Below, piece after piece: positions 1 through 5,770 of a stretch of 5,770 bases of DNA; the first letter of the stretch is position 1; each line of letters begins with the position of its first letter. The position numbers and the translations under genes are program-made. This stretch comes from Deltaproteobacteria bacterium (GTDB taxonomy: Bacteria; Desulfobacterota; DSM-4660; Desulfatiglandales; Desulfatiglandaceae). Under the pieces are notes generated by a model. It made no database searches, had not been told where the DNA came from, and worked only from the letters and a program-made list of their open reading frames with translations. The stretch covers positions 1 through 5,770 of the forward strand of contig JAFDAP010000134.1 in NCBI GenBank assembly GCA_019313765.1, read 5' to 3'.

Positions 1-3000
1 GGCCTATGCAATGAGTGACGTGGCTGCAATCTATCCCATCACACCCTCCAGCAATATGGGTGAATACGCAGATGAATGGGCCGCGCACGGTCGAAAAAAC
101 ATCTTTGGCCAGGTCCTGAAGGTTATGGAAATGCAATCCGAGGCCGGCGCTGCCGGGGCTATTCACGGGGCACTCTCTGCCGGGGCACTGTCCACCACCT
201 TTACCGCCTCCCAGGGGCTTTTATTGATGATCCCCAACATGTACAAGATATCCGGGGAATTGATGCCGGTGGTCTTTCATGTCTCTGCCCGGGCAATTGC
301 CACCCATGCCCTTTCCATCTTCGGAGACCATTCGGACATTAACGCGGTCCGCCAGACAGGCTTTTCCCTTTTGGCATCTGCGTCTGTCCAGGAGGTCATG
401 GACCTGGCCCTCGTCGCCCATTTAGCCAGTATTAGGGCCAGCCTGCCCTTTGTCCACTTTTTTGACGGATTCAGGACCTCCCAGGAAATCCAGAAAATAG
501 AACTGATTGACTACAAAAACATGGCCAACCTCGTGGACTGGGAGGCCATCGAAGAATTCAGGAGCAGGGCAATGAATCCGGAGTATCCCCAGCTCAGGGG
601 CACGGCCCAGAATCCGGATGTCTTCTTCCAGAATCGCGAAGCCTGCAACCCTTATTATGAGCAGATTATCCCAATCGTTCAGGAAGAGATGGACAAGGTG
701 GGAGACCTGACAGGCCGAACATATAACCTGTTTGATTACGTGGGCGACCCGGATGCGGAGCGGGTGGTTGTCGCCATGGCCTCCGGTTGTGACGCAATTG
801 AGGAGACTGTCAACTACATGAACAGTCTCGGGGAGCGTGTCGGGCTCATTAAGGTCCGGCTCTATCTTCCCTTTTCCAGGGAGCACTTCTTGAGGGCCCT
901 GCCCGCAACGGCACAAAGAATCGCTGTGCTCGACAGGACCAAGGCCCCGGGATCCCTGGGTGAGCCGCTTTACCAGGATGTATGCACGGTTTTTCAGGAA
1001 AGAGGAGAGGCCCCGGTGATCGTGGGAGGCCGTTACGGACTTGGAAGCAAGGATTTCACGCCAACAATGGTTAAGGCAACGTTTGATAATCTTCGCTCCA
1101 GGGCCCCAAAGAATCATTTTACTGTGGGCATAGTGGATGACGTTAGTCACACATCTTTAGAACTGCCCGAAGAGATAGATCCCTCGCCCAAGGGAACGGT
1201 ACGGTGCAAATTCTGGGGACTGGGGGCGGACGGTACGGTCGGGGCCAACAAAAACGCAATCAAGATCATCGGCGAAAACACCAACATGTATGCCCAGGCA
1301 TATTTTGCCTATGATGCCAAGAAATCGGGGGGGATCACCATGTCCCATCTCCGGTTTTCGCCGGAAAGAATCCAGTCGCCTTATCTCCTCACCAAATCGG
1401 ACTTTATCGCGTGCCACAATCCCGCGTTTGTTGACCAGTATGATATTCTGGAAGGAATCAAAGAAGGGGGCTCTTTTCTTCTAAATTCCCCCTGGAGTCT
1501 CAAGGAATTGGGTGCCAGGCTACCCGATACCATGAAACGGAAAATTGCCCAGGCCGGTTTGAATTTCTATAATATTGATGCGGTCAAGATTGGCGCTCAA
1601 TTAGGCTTAGGTGCACGCATCAACATGATTATGCAGGCCGCCTTTTTTCAAATCGCCAACGTCATTCCACCCGATGAAGCATTTGACTACATGAAGGCCG
1701 CCATCAATAAAACCTACGGCAAAAAAGGTGACAAGGTGGTTCAGATGAATATTGATGCCGTGGACAGGGCTATCGGCGCCCTGAAGAAGATCAAGGTTCC
1801 CAAATCCTGGGCAACTGCGGGTCAGGATGCCTATATTTCGAAGGATGAGCCTGAATTTGTGAAAGAGGTCATGAGACCCATGCTGGCCCAGCAGGGAGAC
1901 AAACTCCCGGTGAGCGCCCTTCCACCGGACGGGATCTTTCCAACTGCCACTACTCAATATGAAAAAAGGGGTATTGCCATCGATGTGCCGGAATGGCAAC
2001 CGGAAAACTGTATCCAGTGCAACCAGTGCGCCTGTGTATGCCCGCATGCAGTCATTCGACCTGTACTGGCACATAATGAAGACCTTAAAGGCGCGCCCAG
2101 GGATTTTGTGACCGCAGAGGCCAAGGGCAAAGAATTAAAGGGGTTGCGCTACAGAATTCAGATCAGCCCCCTTGACTGCACGGGATGCGGCAACTGCGCC
2201 CAGGTTTGTCCGTCCAAGAAAAAGGCCCTTGTCATGAAACCGCTTGCCACACAAAAAGAGGTCCAGGTCCCCAACCACATATTCTCAACTGAACTCCCCT
2301 TGCTGGACGACCTGATGCCCGCATCTTCAATAAAGGGAAGCCAGTTCAGAAAGCCTTTGTTTGAGTTTTCCGGAGCCTGCCCCGGTTGCGGCGAGACTCC
2401 CTATGTCAAGCTCGTTACCCAGCTCTTTGGCGACCGTATGCTCATTGCCAATGCCACGGGATGCTCTTCCATATACGGGGGTTCCGCACCTGTTTGTCCT
2501 TATACGGTTAATGAAGAAGGACATGGCCCCGCATGGGCCAACTCGCTTTTTGAGGATAACGCGGAATACGGGTTTGGCATGGAATTAGGCGTGACCCAGA
2601 GACGAGAAAAATTAGCCGACCTCATCCGCGAGGCAATAGAAACAGGTGTGTCAAAAGAGCTGAAAGAGGCCTTGCAGGCATGGCTTGACAACATGAATGA
2701 CGGGGAAAATTCAAAGGAATTCGGCCGGCAGTTAGTGGGTCTTATTGAATCTGAAATTACAAATCCCGAGGCCGACTTCAACCCGCTGCTTATCGAAATT
2801 ATCGACAGAAGCGACTATCTCACCAAAAAATCCATATGGGTATTTGGTGGAGACGGGTGGGCCTATGATATCGGTTTCGGCGGCCTTGACCATGTCATTG
2901 CTACAGGACACGATGTGAACATCCTTGTCCTGGATACAGAGGTCTACTCCAATACCGGCGGTCAGGCGTCCAAAGCAACGCCCATCGGCGCTGTTGCCAA

Positions 3001-3475
3001 GTTTGCGGCAGGCGGAAAGCCTACCCGTAAAAAGGACCTGGGGCTTATGGCCATGACCTACGGGTATGCATATGTGGCCTCTGTGGCCATGGGGGCCAAC
3101 AAGAACCAGCTTCTCAAGGCCCTAATAGAGGCGGAAAGCTATCAGGGACCTTCTCTTATAATTGCCTATTCCCCGTGCATCAACCACGGCATCAACATGG
3201 GCCTGACCCAGGAAGAGGAAAAGAATGCCGTAGCTACCGGTTACTGGCCCCTTTACCGGTACAATCCCACGCTCAAACAGGAGGGGGGAAATCCCTTTAT
3301 CCTTGATTCCAAAGAACCCAAAGGTGATTTTAAGGAATTCCTTCTTGGTGAAGTCCGCTATTCGAGCCTGACAAGGACATTTCCGGCCCATGCGGATACG
3401 CTCTTCAAAAAGGCAGAAGAGGATATGAAGGAAAGATACGAGACATACAAACGCATGGCCGCGCATGGAAAGTAA
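1..3475 (+). CDS. nifJ: Pyruvate:ferredoxin (flavodoxin) oxidoreductase, single-chain, 5'-partial
   Basis: Cytoplasmic enzyme that oxidatively decarboxylates pyruvate with CoA to acetyl-CoA and CO2, reducing ferredoxin or flavodoxin; it may also run as pyruvate synthase. The frame is open from base 2 (Ala-Tyr-Ala), so the first ATG, at 11, is internal. Numbering from that Met is about 20 lower than in Desulfovibrio africanus PFOR. Visible are YPITPSS (8-14), the presumed thiamine-diphosphate glutamate E44 in MQSEAGAAG, and R94 in the SARAIATHA pyruvate-contact segment. Two ferredoxin-type 4Fe-4S motifs follow (C667/670/673/677 and C723/726/729/733). The proximal-cluster cysteines are C790, C793, C818 and C1056. 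The thiamine-diphosphate/Mg site is GDGWAYD (from 947) plus N981 in YSNTGGQ. Domain order is that of the homodimeric enzyme: pyrimidine domain, transketolase C-like, gamma/EKR, double ferredoxin, pyrophosphate domain. It ends at TAA without the roughly 60-residue C-terminal extension of the D. africanus enzyme. Family identity is very secure; physiological direction is not shown. Confidence 0.97.
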   Translation, partial: AYAMSDVAAIYPITPSSNMGEYADEWAAHGRKNIFGQVLKVMEMQSEAGAAGAIHGALSAGALSTTFTASQGLLLMIPNMYKISGELMPVVFHVSARAIATHALSIFGDHSDINAVRQTGFSLLASASVQEVMDLALVAHLASIRASLPFVHFFDGFRTSQEIQKIELIDYKNMANLVDWEAIEEFRSRAMNPEYPQLRGTAQNPDVFFQNREACNPYYEQIIPIVQEEMDKVGDLTGRTYNLFDYVGDPDAERVVVAMASGCDAIEETVNYMNSLGERVGLIKVRLYLPFSREHFLRALPATAQRIAVLDRTKAPGSLGEPLYQDVCTVFQERGEAPVIVGGRYGLGSKDFTPTMVKATFDNLRSRAPKNHFTVGIVDDVSHTSLELPEEIDPSPKGTVRCKFWGLGADGTVGANKNAIKIIGENTNMYAQAYFAYDAKKSGGITMSHLRFSPERIQSPYLLTKSDFIACHNPAFVDQYDILEGIKEGGSFLLNSPWSLKELGARLPDTMKRKIAQAGLNFYNIDAVKIGAQLGLGARINMIMQAAFFQIANVIPPDEAFDYMKAAINKTYGKKGDKVVQMNIDAVDRAIGALKKIKVPKSWATAGQDAYISKDEPEFVKEVMRPMLAQQGDKLPVSALPPDGIFPTATTQYEKRGIAIDVPEWQPENCIQCNQCACVCPHAVIRPVLAHNEDLKGAPRDFVTAEAKGKELKGLRYRIQISPLDCTGCGNCAQVCPSKKKALVMKPLATQKEVQVPNHIFSTELPLLDDLMPASSIKGSQFRKPLFEFSGACPGCGETPYVKLVTQLFGDRMLIANATGCSSIYGGSAPVCPYTVNEEGHGPAWANSLFEDNAEYGFGMELGVTQRREKLADLIREAIETGVSKELKEALQAWLDNMNDGENSKEFGRQLVGLIESEITNPEADFNPLLIEIIDRSDYLTKKSIWVFGGDGWAYDIGFGGLDHVIATGHDVNILVLDTEVYSNTGGQASKATPIGAVAKFAAGGKPTRKKDLGLMAMTYGYAYVASVAMGANKNQLLKALIEAESYQGPSLIIAYSPCINHGINMGLTQEEEKNAVATGYWPLYRYNPTLKQEGGNPFILDSKEPKGDFKEFLLGEVRYSSLTRTFPAHADTLFKKAEEDMKERYETYKRMAAHGK

Positions 3476-3488
3476 TTTAATTTTATTG

Positions 3489-3515
3489 TTGACAACTTTA
3501 ACCAGTTTTTATTAT
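3489..3515 (+). promoter_or_regulatory. Possible sigma70-type promoter downstream of nifJ
   Basis: A perfect TTGACA box (3489-3494) is followed after 15 bases by TATTAT (3510-3515). The surroundings are AT-rich and lie just after the nifJ stop codon. The spacer is shorter than the preferred 17 bases, so this is only a candidate. If it is used, its transcript would meet the hairpin at 3602-3644 before reaching atoE, so that hairpin would act as a leader terminator. A second TTGACA at 3550-3555 has no recognisable -10 box at the right distance. Confidence 0.22.
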
Positions 3516-3601
3516 TGGTAGCCATTAATATGCATAAAAATAATACCTTTTGACAAAAACACCAAAATTTGAAGGCTTGCCAGTGAAAGCACACGCGTAA
3601 A

Positions 3602-3644
3602 AAAACCCCTGAAGCGGTGAAACCGCAAAAGGGGTTTTCTTTTT
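3602..3644 (+). terminator. Rho-independent terminator after nifJ, probably bidirectional
   Basis: The outer stem AAAACCCCT (3602-3610) pairs perfectly with AGGGGTTTT (3630-3638). A small internal loop (GAA/AAA) separates it from an inner stem GCGGT (3614-3618)/ACCGC (3622-3626) closed by a GAA loop. The T-rich tail (TTTTCTTTTT) runs to 3644. On the opposite strand the A-run at 3599-3605 becomes a T-tail, so the hairpin could also stop leftward transcription. It sits 126 bases after the nifJ stop and 113 bases before the atoE start. It most simply ends the nifJ transcript; if atoE is transcribed from upstream, it could instead act as an attenuator. Confidence 0.88.
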
Positions 3645-3745
3645 GGTAAACACGCGAAACAAAAAAGGAGGTGGTAAAAGGGACCTTCAATCGAAAATGC
3701 TTCCAAAAGAAAAACTCTTTTAGGCTGGCGAAAACTTCTAAACAT

Positions 3746-3752
3746 AAGGAGG
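3746..3752 (+). promoter_or_regulatory. Ribosome-binding site deciding the atoE start
   Basis: AAGGAGG lies 5 bases before ATG 3758. It fixes the start at this ATG rather than at the in-frame GTG at 3671, which would add 29 polar, basic residues unlike the N-terminus of this transporter family. That GTG overlaps its own SD-like sequence with no spacing. Confidence 0.9.
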
Positions 3753-3757
3753 TTATC

Positions 3758-5152
3758 ATGGCTAATGGTGAGCAAAAGTCAGGGTTGGAATTTCTTAAGA
3801 ACTGGGGCGGTGGCCTGACCAACTGGACCGAAAGATGGATTCCTGATGCCCTTGTTATTGTGTGGATACTGACCATCATAACTTTTTTCATGGCCCTCAT
3901 CTGGGGGGATGTGGGACCGGCCAAGGCCGTACAGGCATGGGGAAAGGGATTCTGGATACTCCTCAAATTCGGCATGATGATGTGCCTGATCATGATGACG
4001 GGCTATATCCTGGCCTGCTCGCCGCCGGTCAGGTGGATGCTGAACGGTATCTCCGGCTGGGCCAATAAAGAAAAGCCCTGGCAGGCCATTATGATTATGG
4101 CCCTCTTTTCCATGATCATTGCCTGGTTTAACTGGGGGCTTAGCCTGATCGGAAGCGCCATGCTGGCCCTTTACATTGTCAAAAACAATCCCAAGGTGGA
4201 CTATCGTCTCCTGATCGCTTCGGCCTATCTGGGTCTTGGCTGTACCTGGCACTCCGGTCTTTCCGCTTCGGCCCCGTTGCTGGTGAACACGCCCAATAAC
4301 TTCCTTATCAAAGGCGGGTACCTGCCGGGCACAATATCGACCACCCAGACCATTTTTTCTCCTTTTAATCTCATCCTGCTGGTCATTGTCCTTGTTGTTG
4401 TCACCACCCTTATGGCCCTCATGCACCCGTCCGAGGAAAAGACCTTCAAGCTCTCGCCGGAACTGGCAGACAGGCTCAAACTGTATGAATCGCCGCCAAG
4501 ACCCACAAAATATGAGAGCTTTTCCTCCTGGGCCAACTGGTGGTGGGGATGGAACCTGATCATTGCCATAGGCGGATTCTGGTGGTTAGGCTGGAAACTG
4601 AGTGAGGTCGGTTTTGCCAAGCTAATCAACCTGAATAATATCAACCTGTTCTTCCTGATGTTAGGCATACTTTTCCACTGGAGACCATGGAGTTTCCTCA
4701 AGGCCACGGAAGAAGCAGGTAAGGCCGTGTGGGGAATTGTGATCCAGTTCCCTTTCTATGCAGGCATTTTCGGCCTTTTTAAATACACGGCATTAGCCAC
4801 TGTCTTTACCAAGGCGTTTGTGGCCGTTTGTAGCGGGGGCACCTTCCTGCTCGTTACATACTGGTACGCGGGATTGCTCAACTACCTGATCCCTTCGGGC
4901 GGTTCCGAGTGGGCCGTGACAGCGCCCTATCTGTTGCCCGCGGCAAAGGAGTTGGGCGTGGAGGCCCATAGAGTCGTGGTGGCCTATGCCTGGGGCGATA
5001 TGATGACCGATATGATCCAGCCCTTCTGGGCCATCGCCATGCTTGCGGTTGCCAAGCTGGAATTCAGAGAAATTATGGGGTGGCTCCTATTGGTGTTCTT
5101 CGTATTCTTTATCATCACGTCCGGAGCATTTCTGCTGTGGCCGCTGTTTTAA
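3758..5152 (+). CDS. atoE: Short-chain fatty acid transporter, AtoE family (SCFA_trans)
   Basis: Inner-membrane permease of 464 residues; E. coli AtoE has about 440. The family is linked to uptake of short-chain fatty acids such as acetoacetate and butyrate; the actual substrate here is inferred. Recognition rests on family-typical segments: FNWGLSLI (124-131), HSGLSASAPLLVNTP (165-179), IPSGGSEWAV (378-387) and GDMMTDMIQPFWA (413-425). Hydrophobic membrane segments lie roughly at 31-50, 65-86, 109-140 (probably a hairpin with a conserved Asn-Trp-Gly), 148-168, 198-222, 262-281, 292-308, 325-350, 352-376, 405-432 and 438-462. A polar loop at 223-257 is likely cytoplasmic. There is no cleavable signal peptide: the first 30 residues are amphipathic and polar. 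Residues 258-279 are unusually rich in Trp. The gene is flanked by terminators on both sides, so it is probably monocistronic. A role in importing or exporting acids tied to acyl-CoA metabolism suits the adjacent pyruvate oxidoreductase, but sequence alone does not prove the link. Confidence 0.92.
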   Translation: MANGEQKSGLEFLKNWGGGLTNWTERWIPDALVIVWILTIITFFMALIWGDVGPAKAVQAWGKGFWILLKFGMMMCLIMMTGYILACSPPVRWMLNGISGWANKEKPWQAIMIMALFSMIIAWFNWGLSLIGSAMLALYIVKNNPKVDYRLLIASAYLGLGCTWHSGLSASAPLLVNTPNNFLIKGGYLPGTISTTQTIFSPFNLILLVIVLVVVTTLMALMHPSEEKTFKLSPELADRLKLYESPPRPTKYESFSSWANWWWGWNLIIAIGGFWWLGWKLSEVGFAKLINLNNINLFFLMLGILFHWRPWSFLKATEEAGKAVWGIVIQFPFYAGIFGLFKYTALATVFTKAFVAVCSGGTFLLVTYWYAGLLNYLIPSGGSEWAVTAPYLLPAAKELGVEAHRVVVAYAWGDMMTDMIQPFWAIAMLAVAKLEFREIMGWLLLVFFVFFIITSGAFLLWPLF

Positions 5153-5178
5153 GGCGTTTTATCCAGTAGTAAGGTAAA

Positions 5179-5209
5179 AAAAGAGGCCCTGAGATTCGGG
5201 GCCTCTTTT
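5179..5209 (+). terminator. Rho-independent terminator after atoE
   Basis: AAAAGAGGCCC (5179-5189) pairs perfectly with GGGCCTCTTTT (5199-5209). The stem can extend inward by T-G, G-C and A-T pairs to a GAT loop. It begins 27 bases after the atoE stop codon. The U-tail comes from the TTTT of the stem; the A-run from 5176 on the left side would serve the other strand, so the structure may work in both directions. It separates atoE from the amidase gene, whose start lies 25 bases further on. Confidence 0.88.
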
Positions 5210-5220
5210 GATTAAAATTC

Positions 5221-5226
5221 AAGGAG
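5221..5226 (+). promoter_or_regulatory. Ribosome-binding site of the amidase gene
   Basis: AAGGAG lies 8 bases before ATG 5235 and supports that start. There is little room between the preceding hairpin (ending at 5209) and this site for a promoter, and I see no convincing -35/-10 pair. The amidase may therefore rely on read-through of the terminator or on a promoter inside the end of atoE. Confidence 0.8.
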
Positions 5227-5234
5227 AATCTTCC

Positions 5235-5770
5235 ATGACATTGATTCGCTACCAGTCGGCCTTTGAACTGGCCAATCTCATCCGCTCAAAAGACCTTTCC
5301 CCTGTTGAGCTGATGGAGGAAACCTTAAAGAGAATCGAAGAGGTGAACCCTGGCCTCAACGCCTTTGTGGCCATGCAGGCCGATCAGGCCATGGCCGAGG
5401 CAAAGGCCATGGCCGATCGTATCGCCAAAGGCGAAGATCCCGGCCCATTAGCAGGCATTCCCATAGGGGTAAAGGACCTGGAAGACGTAAAAGGCATGGT
5501 CACCAGCTTTTGTTCCGTTCCATTCAAGGACAATCTGGCCCAACAGGACTCGGTTCAGGTGGCCCGGCTTAAGTCTGCTGGTGCCATCGTGGTGGGCAAG
5601 ACCAATACGCCGGAATTCGGATTTACCGGTTTCACGAAAAACCGGCTGTTTGGGGTGACCCGAAATCCCTGGAACCGTGAGCGCACACCGGGCGGTTCAA
5701 GCGGAGGCTCGGCCGCCGCGGTCGCATCCGGCATGGTCCCTTTAGCGACCGGTTCAGATGCAGGGGGATC
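5235..5770 (+). CDS. Amidase-signature family hydrolase, 3'-partial
   Basis: Start of an amidase-signature (AS) enzyme, a family that hydrolyses C-N bonds of amides; some members act in the GatCAB tRNA amidotransferase. Within the 178 complete codons are the catalytic-lysine segment GIPIGVKD (K80), the TNTPEFG motif (123-129), the glycine/serine signature GGSSGGSAAAVASG (from 153, presumed cis-serine S155) and GSDAGGS (173-179). The nucleophile is expected at codon 179, whose first two bases, TC, are the last in the window. The K80-S155-S179 spacing (75 and 24 residues) equals that of the Lys-cisSer-Ser triad of mammalian FAAH, so the visible part looks intact. Roughly 270-320 residues are missing, assuming a usual length of 450-500. 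No signal peptide is seen, so the enzyme is probably cytoplasmic. TNTPEFG and the isolated context suggest a general amidase rather than GatA, but GatA cannot be excluded without the C-terminal half. Substrate is unknown. Confidence 0.93.
   Translation, partial: MTLIRYQSAFELANLIRSKDLSPVELMEETLKRIEEVNPGLNAFVAMQADQAMAEAKAMADRIAKGEDPGPLAGIPIGVKDLEDVKGMVTSFCSVPFKDNLAQQDSVQVARLKSAGAIVVGKTNTPEFGFTGFTKNRLFGVTRNPWNRERTPGGSSGGSAAAVASGMVPLATGSDAGG

Larger units (their letters stand above)
3476..3757. other. AT-rich intergenic region between nifJ and atoE
   Basis: This 282-base spacer holds no convincing gene. It contains two TTGACA boxes (3489-3494, 3550-3555), the hairpin terminator (3602-3644), and a perfect SD-like AAGGAGGT (3664-3671) with no ATG, GTG or TTG at usable spacing. 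Further on are an 8-codon ATG frame (3697-3723), a weak AT-rich inverted repeat (AAAAGA 3705-3710/TCTTTT 3716-3721) and the true atoE RBS. The heptamer ACACGCG occurs on both sides of the terminator (3591-3597 and 3650-3656). The fragments read as a 5' leader with some regulatory potential, but no known riboswitch was recognised. Confidence 0.6.

Noticed and set aside
422..1150. Long open frame on the minus strand (242 codons) within nifJ
   Set aside because: It lies wholly antisense to a strongly conserved gene, its translation shows no recognisable domain, and no RBS was evident. It is a shadow of the coding strand, as are the other antisense frames in nifJ and atoE.
3512..3550. Sigma54 (-24/-12) promoter
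   Set aside because: GG and GC dinucleotides are present near TTGGTAGCC, but the spacing between them is 13 rather than 10 bases.
3697..3723. Eight-codon ATG frame as a leader peptide gene
   Set aside because: The nearest SD is about 25 bases upstream, too far, and the peptide has no run of regulatory codons. Kept only as part of the leader observation.
3671..3757. N-terminal extension of the transporter from an in-frame GTG
   Set aside because: The GTG overlaps its own SD sequence with no spacing, the 29 added residues are polar and basic, and ATG 3758 has an ideal RBS.
3476..3757. Riboswitch or small RNA gene in the spacer
   Set aside because: Apart from the terminator hairpin I could not find a conserved aptamer core or a compact multi-stem fold. 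A covariance-model search (Rfam) would settle it.
3358..3993. Minus-strand open frame spanning the nifJ end, the spacer and the atoE start
   Set aside because: It crosses both gene ends and the terminator, its translation is low-complexity and unfamiliar, and AT-rich spacer DNA readily gives such frames.

Overview
The window looks like chromosomal DNA from a strictly anaerobic bacterium. A sulfate-reducing or syntrophic deltaproteobacterium (Desulfobacterota type) fits best. That placement is an inference from the long single-chain pyruvate:ferredoxin oxidoreductase, the short-chain fatty acid carrier beside it, the moderate GC content of the genes and the strong AAGGAG(G) ribosome-binding sites. 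No taxonomic marker gene is present.

Layout, all genes on the + strand: (1) positions 1-3475, a nearly complete nifJ/por gene missing only about 17 N-terminal codons; (2) positions 3476-3757, a 282-base AT-rich spacer with a strong bidirectional intrinsic terminator, two TTGACA boxes and two Shine-Dalgarno-like sequences, of which only the second serves a gene; (3) positions 3758-5152, an AtoE-family short-chain fatty acid transporter; (4) positions 5153-5234, a short spacer with a second strong hairpin terminator and the RBS of the next gene; (5) positions 5235-5770, the first 178 complete codons of an amidase-signature hydrolase, cut by the window end exactly at its expected nucleophilic serine codon.

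How the genes may work together: PFOR interconverts pyruvate and acetyl-CoA + CO2 with low-potential ferredoxin electrons, and the AtoE-type permease would move short-chain fatty acids (acetate, butyrate, acetoacetate class) across the membrane. Both touch the acyl-CoA/pyruvate node of anaerobic carbon metabolism, so their adjacency is sensible. However, each gene is followed by its own terminator, so they look like separate transcription units rather than one operon. The amidase has no evident link to the other two and its substrate cannot be named.

I found no RNA gene, CRISPR array, mobile element or defence-like locus, and no clearly undescribed system. The points most worth a second look are the composition of the nifJ-atoE spacer, the lack of an oxygen-protective C-terminal extension in the PFOR, and a tryptophan-dense membrane segment in the transporter.
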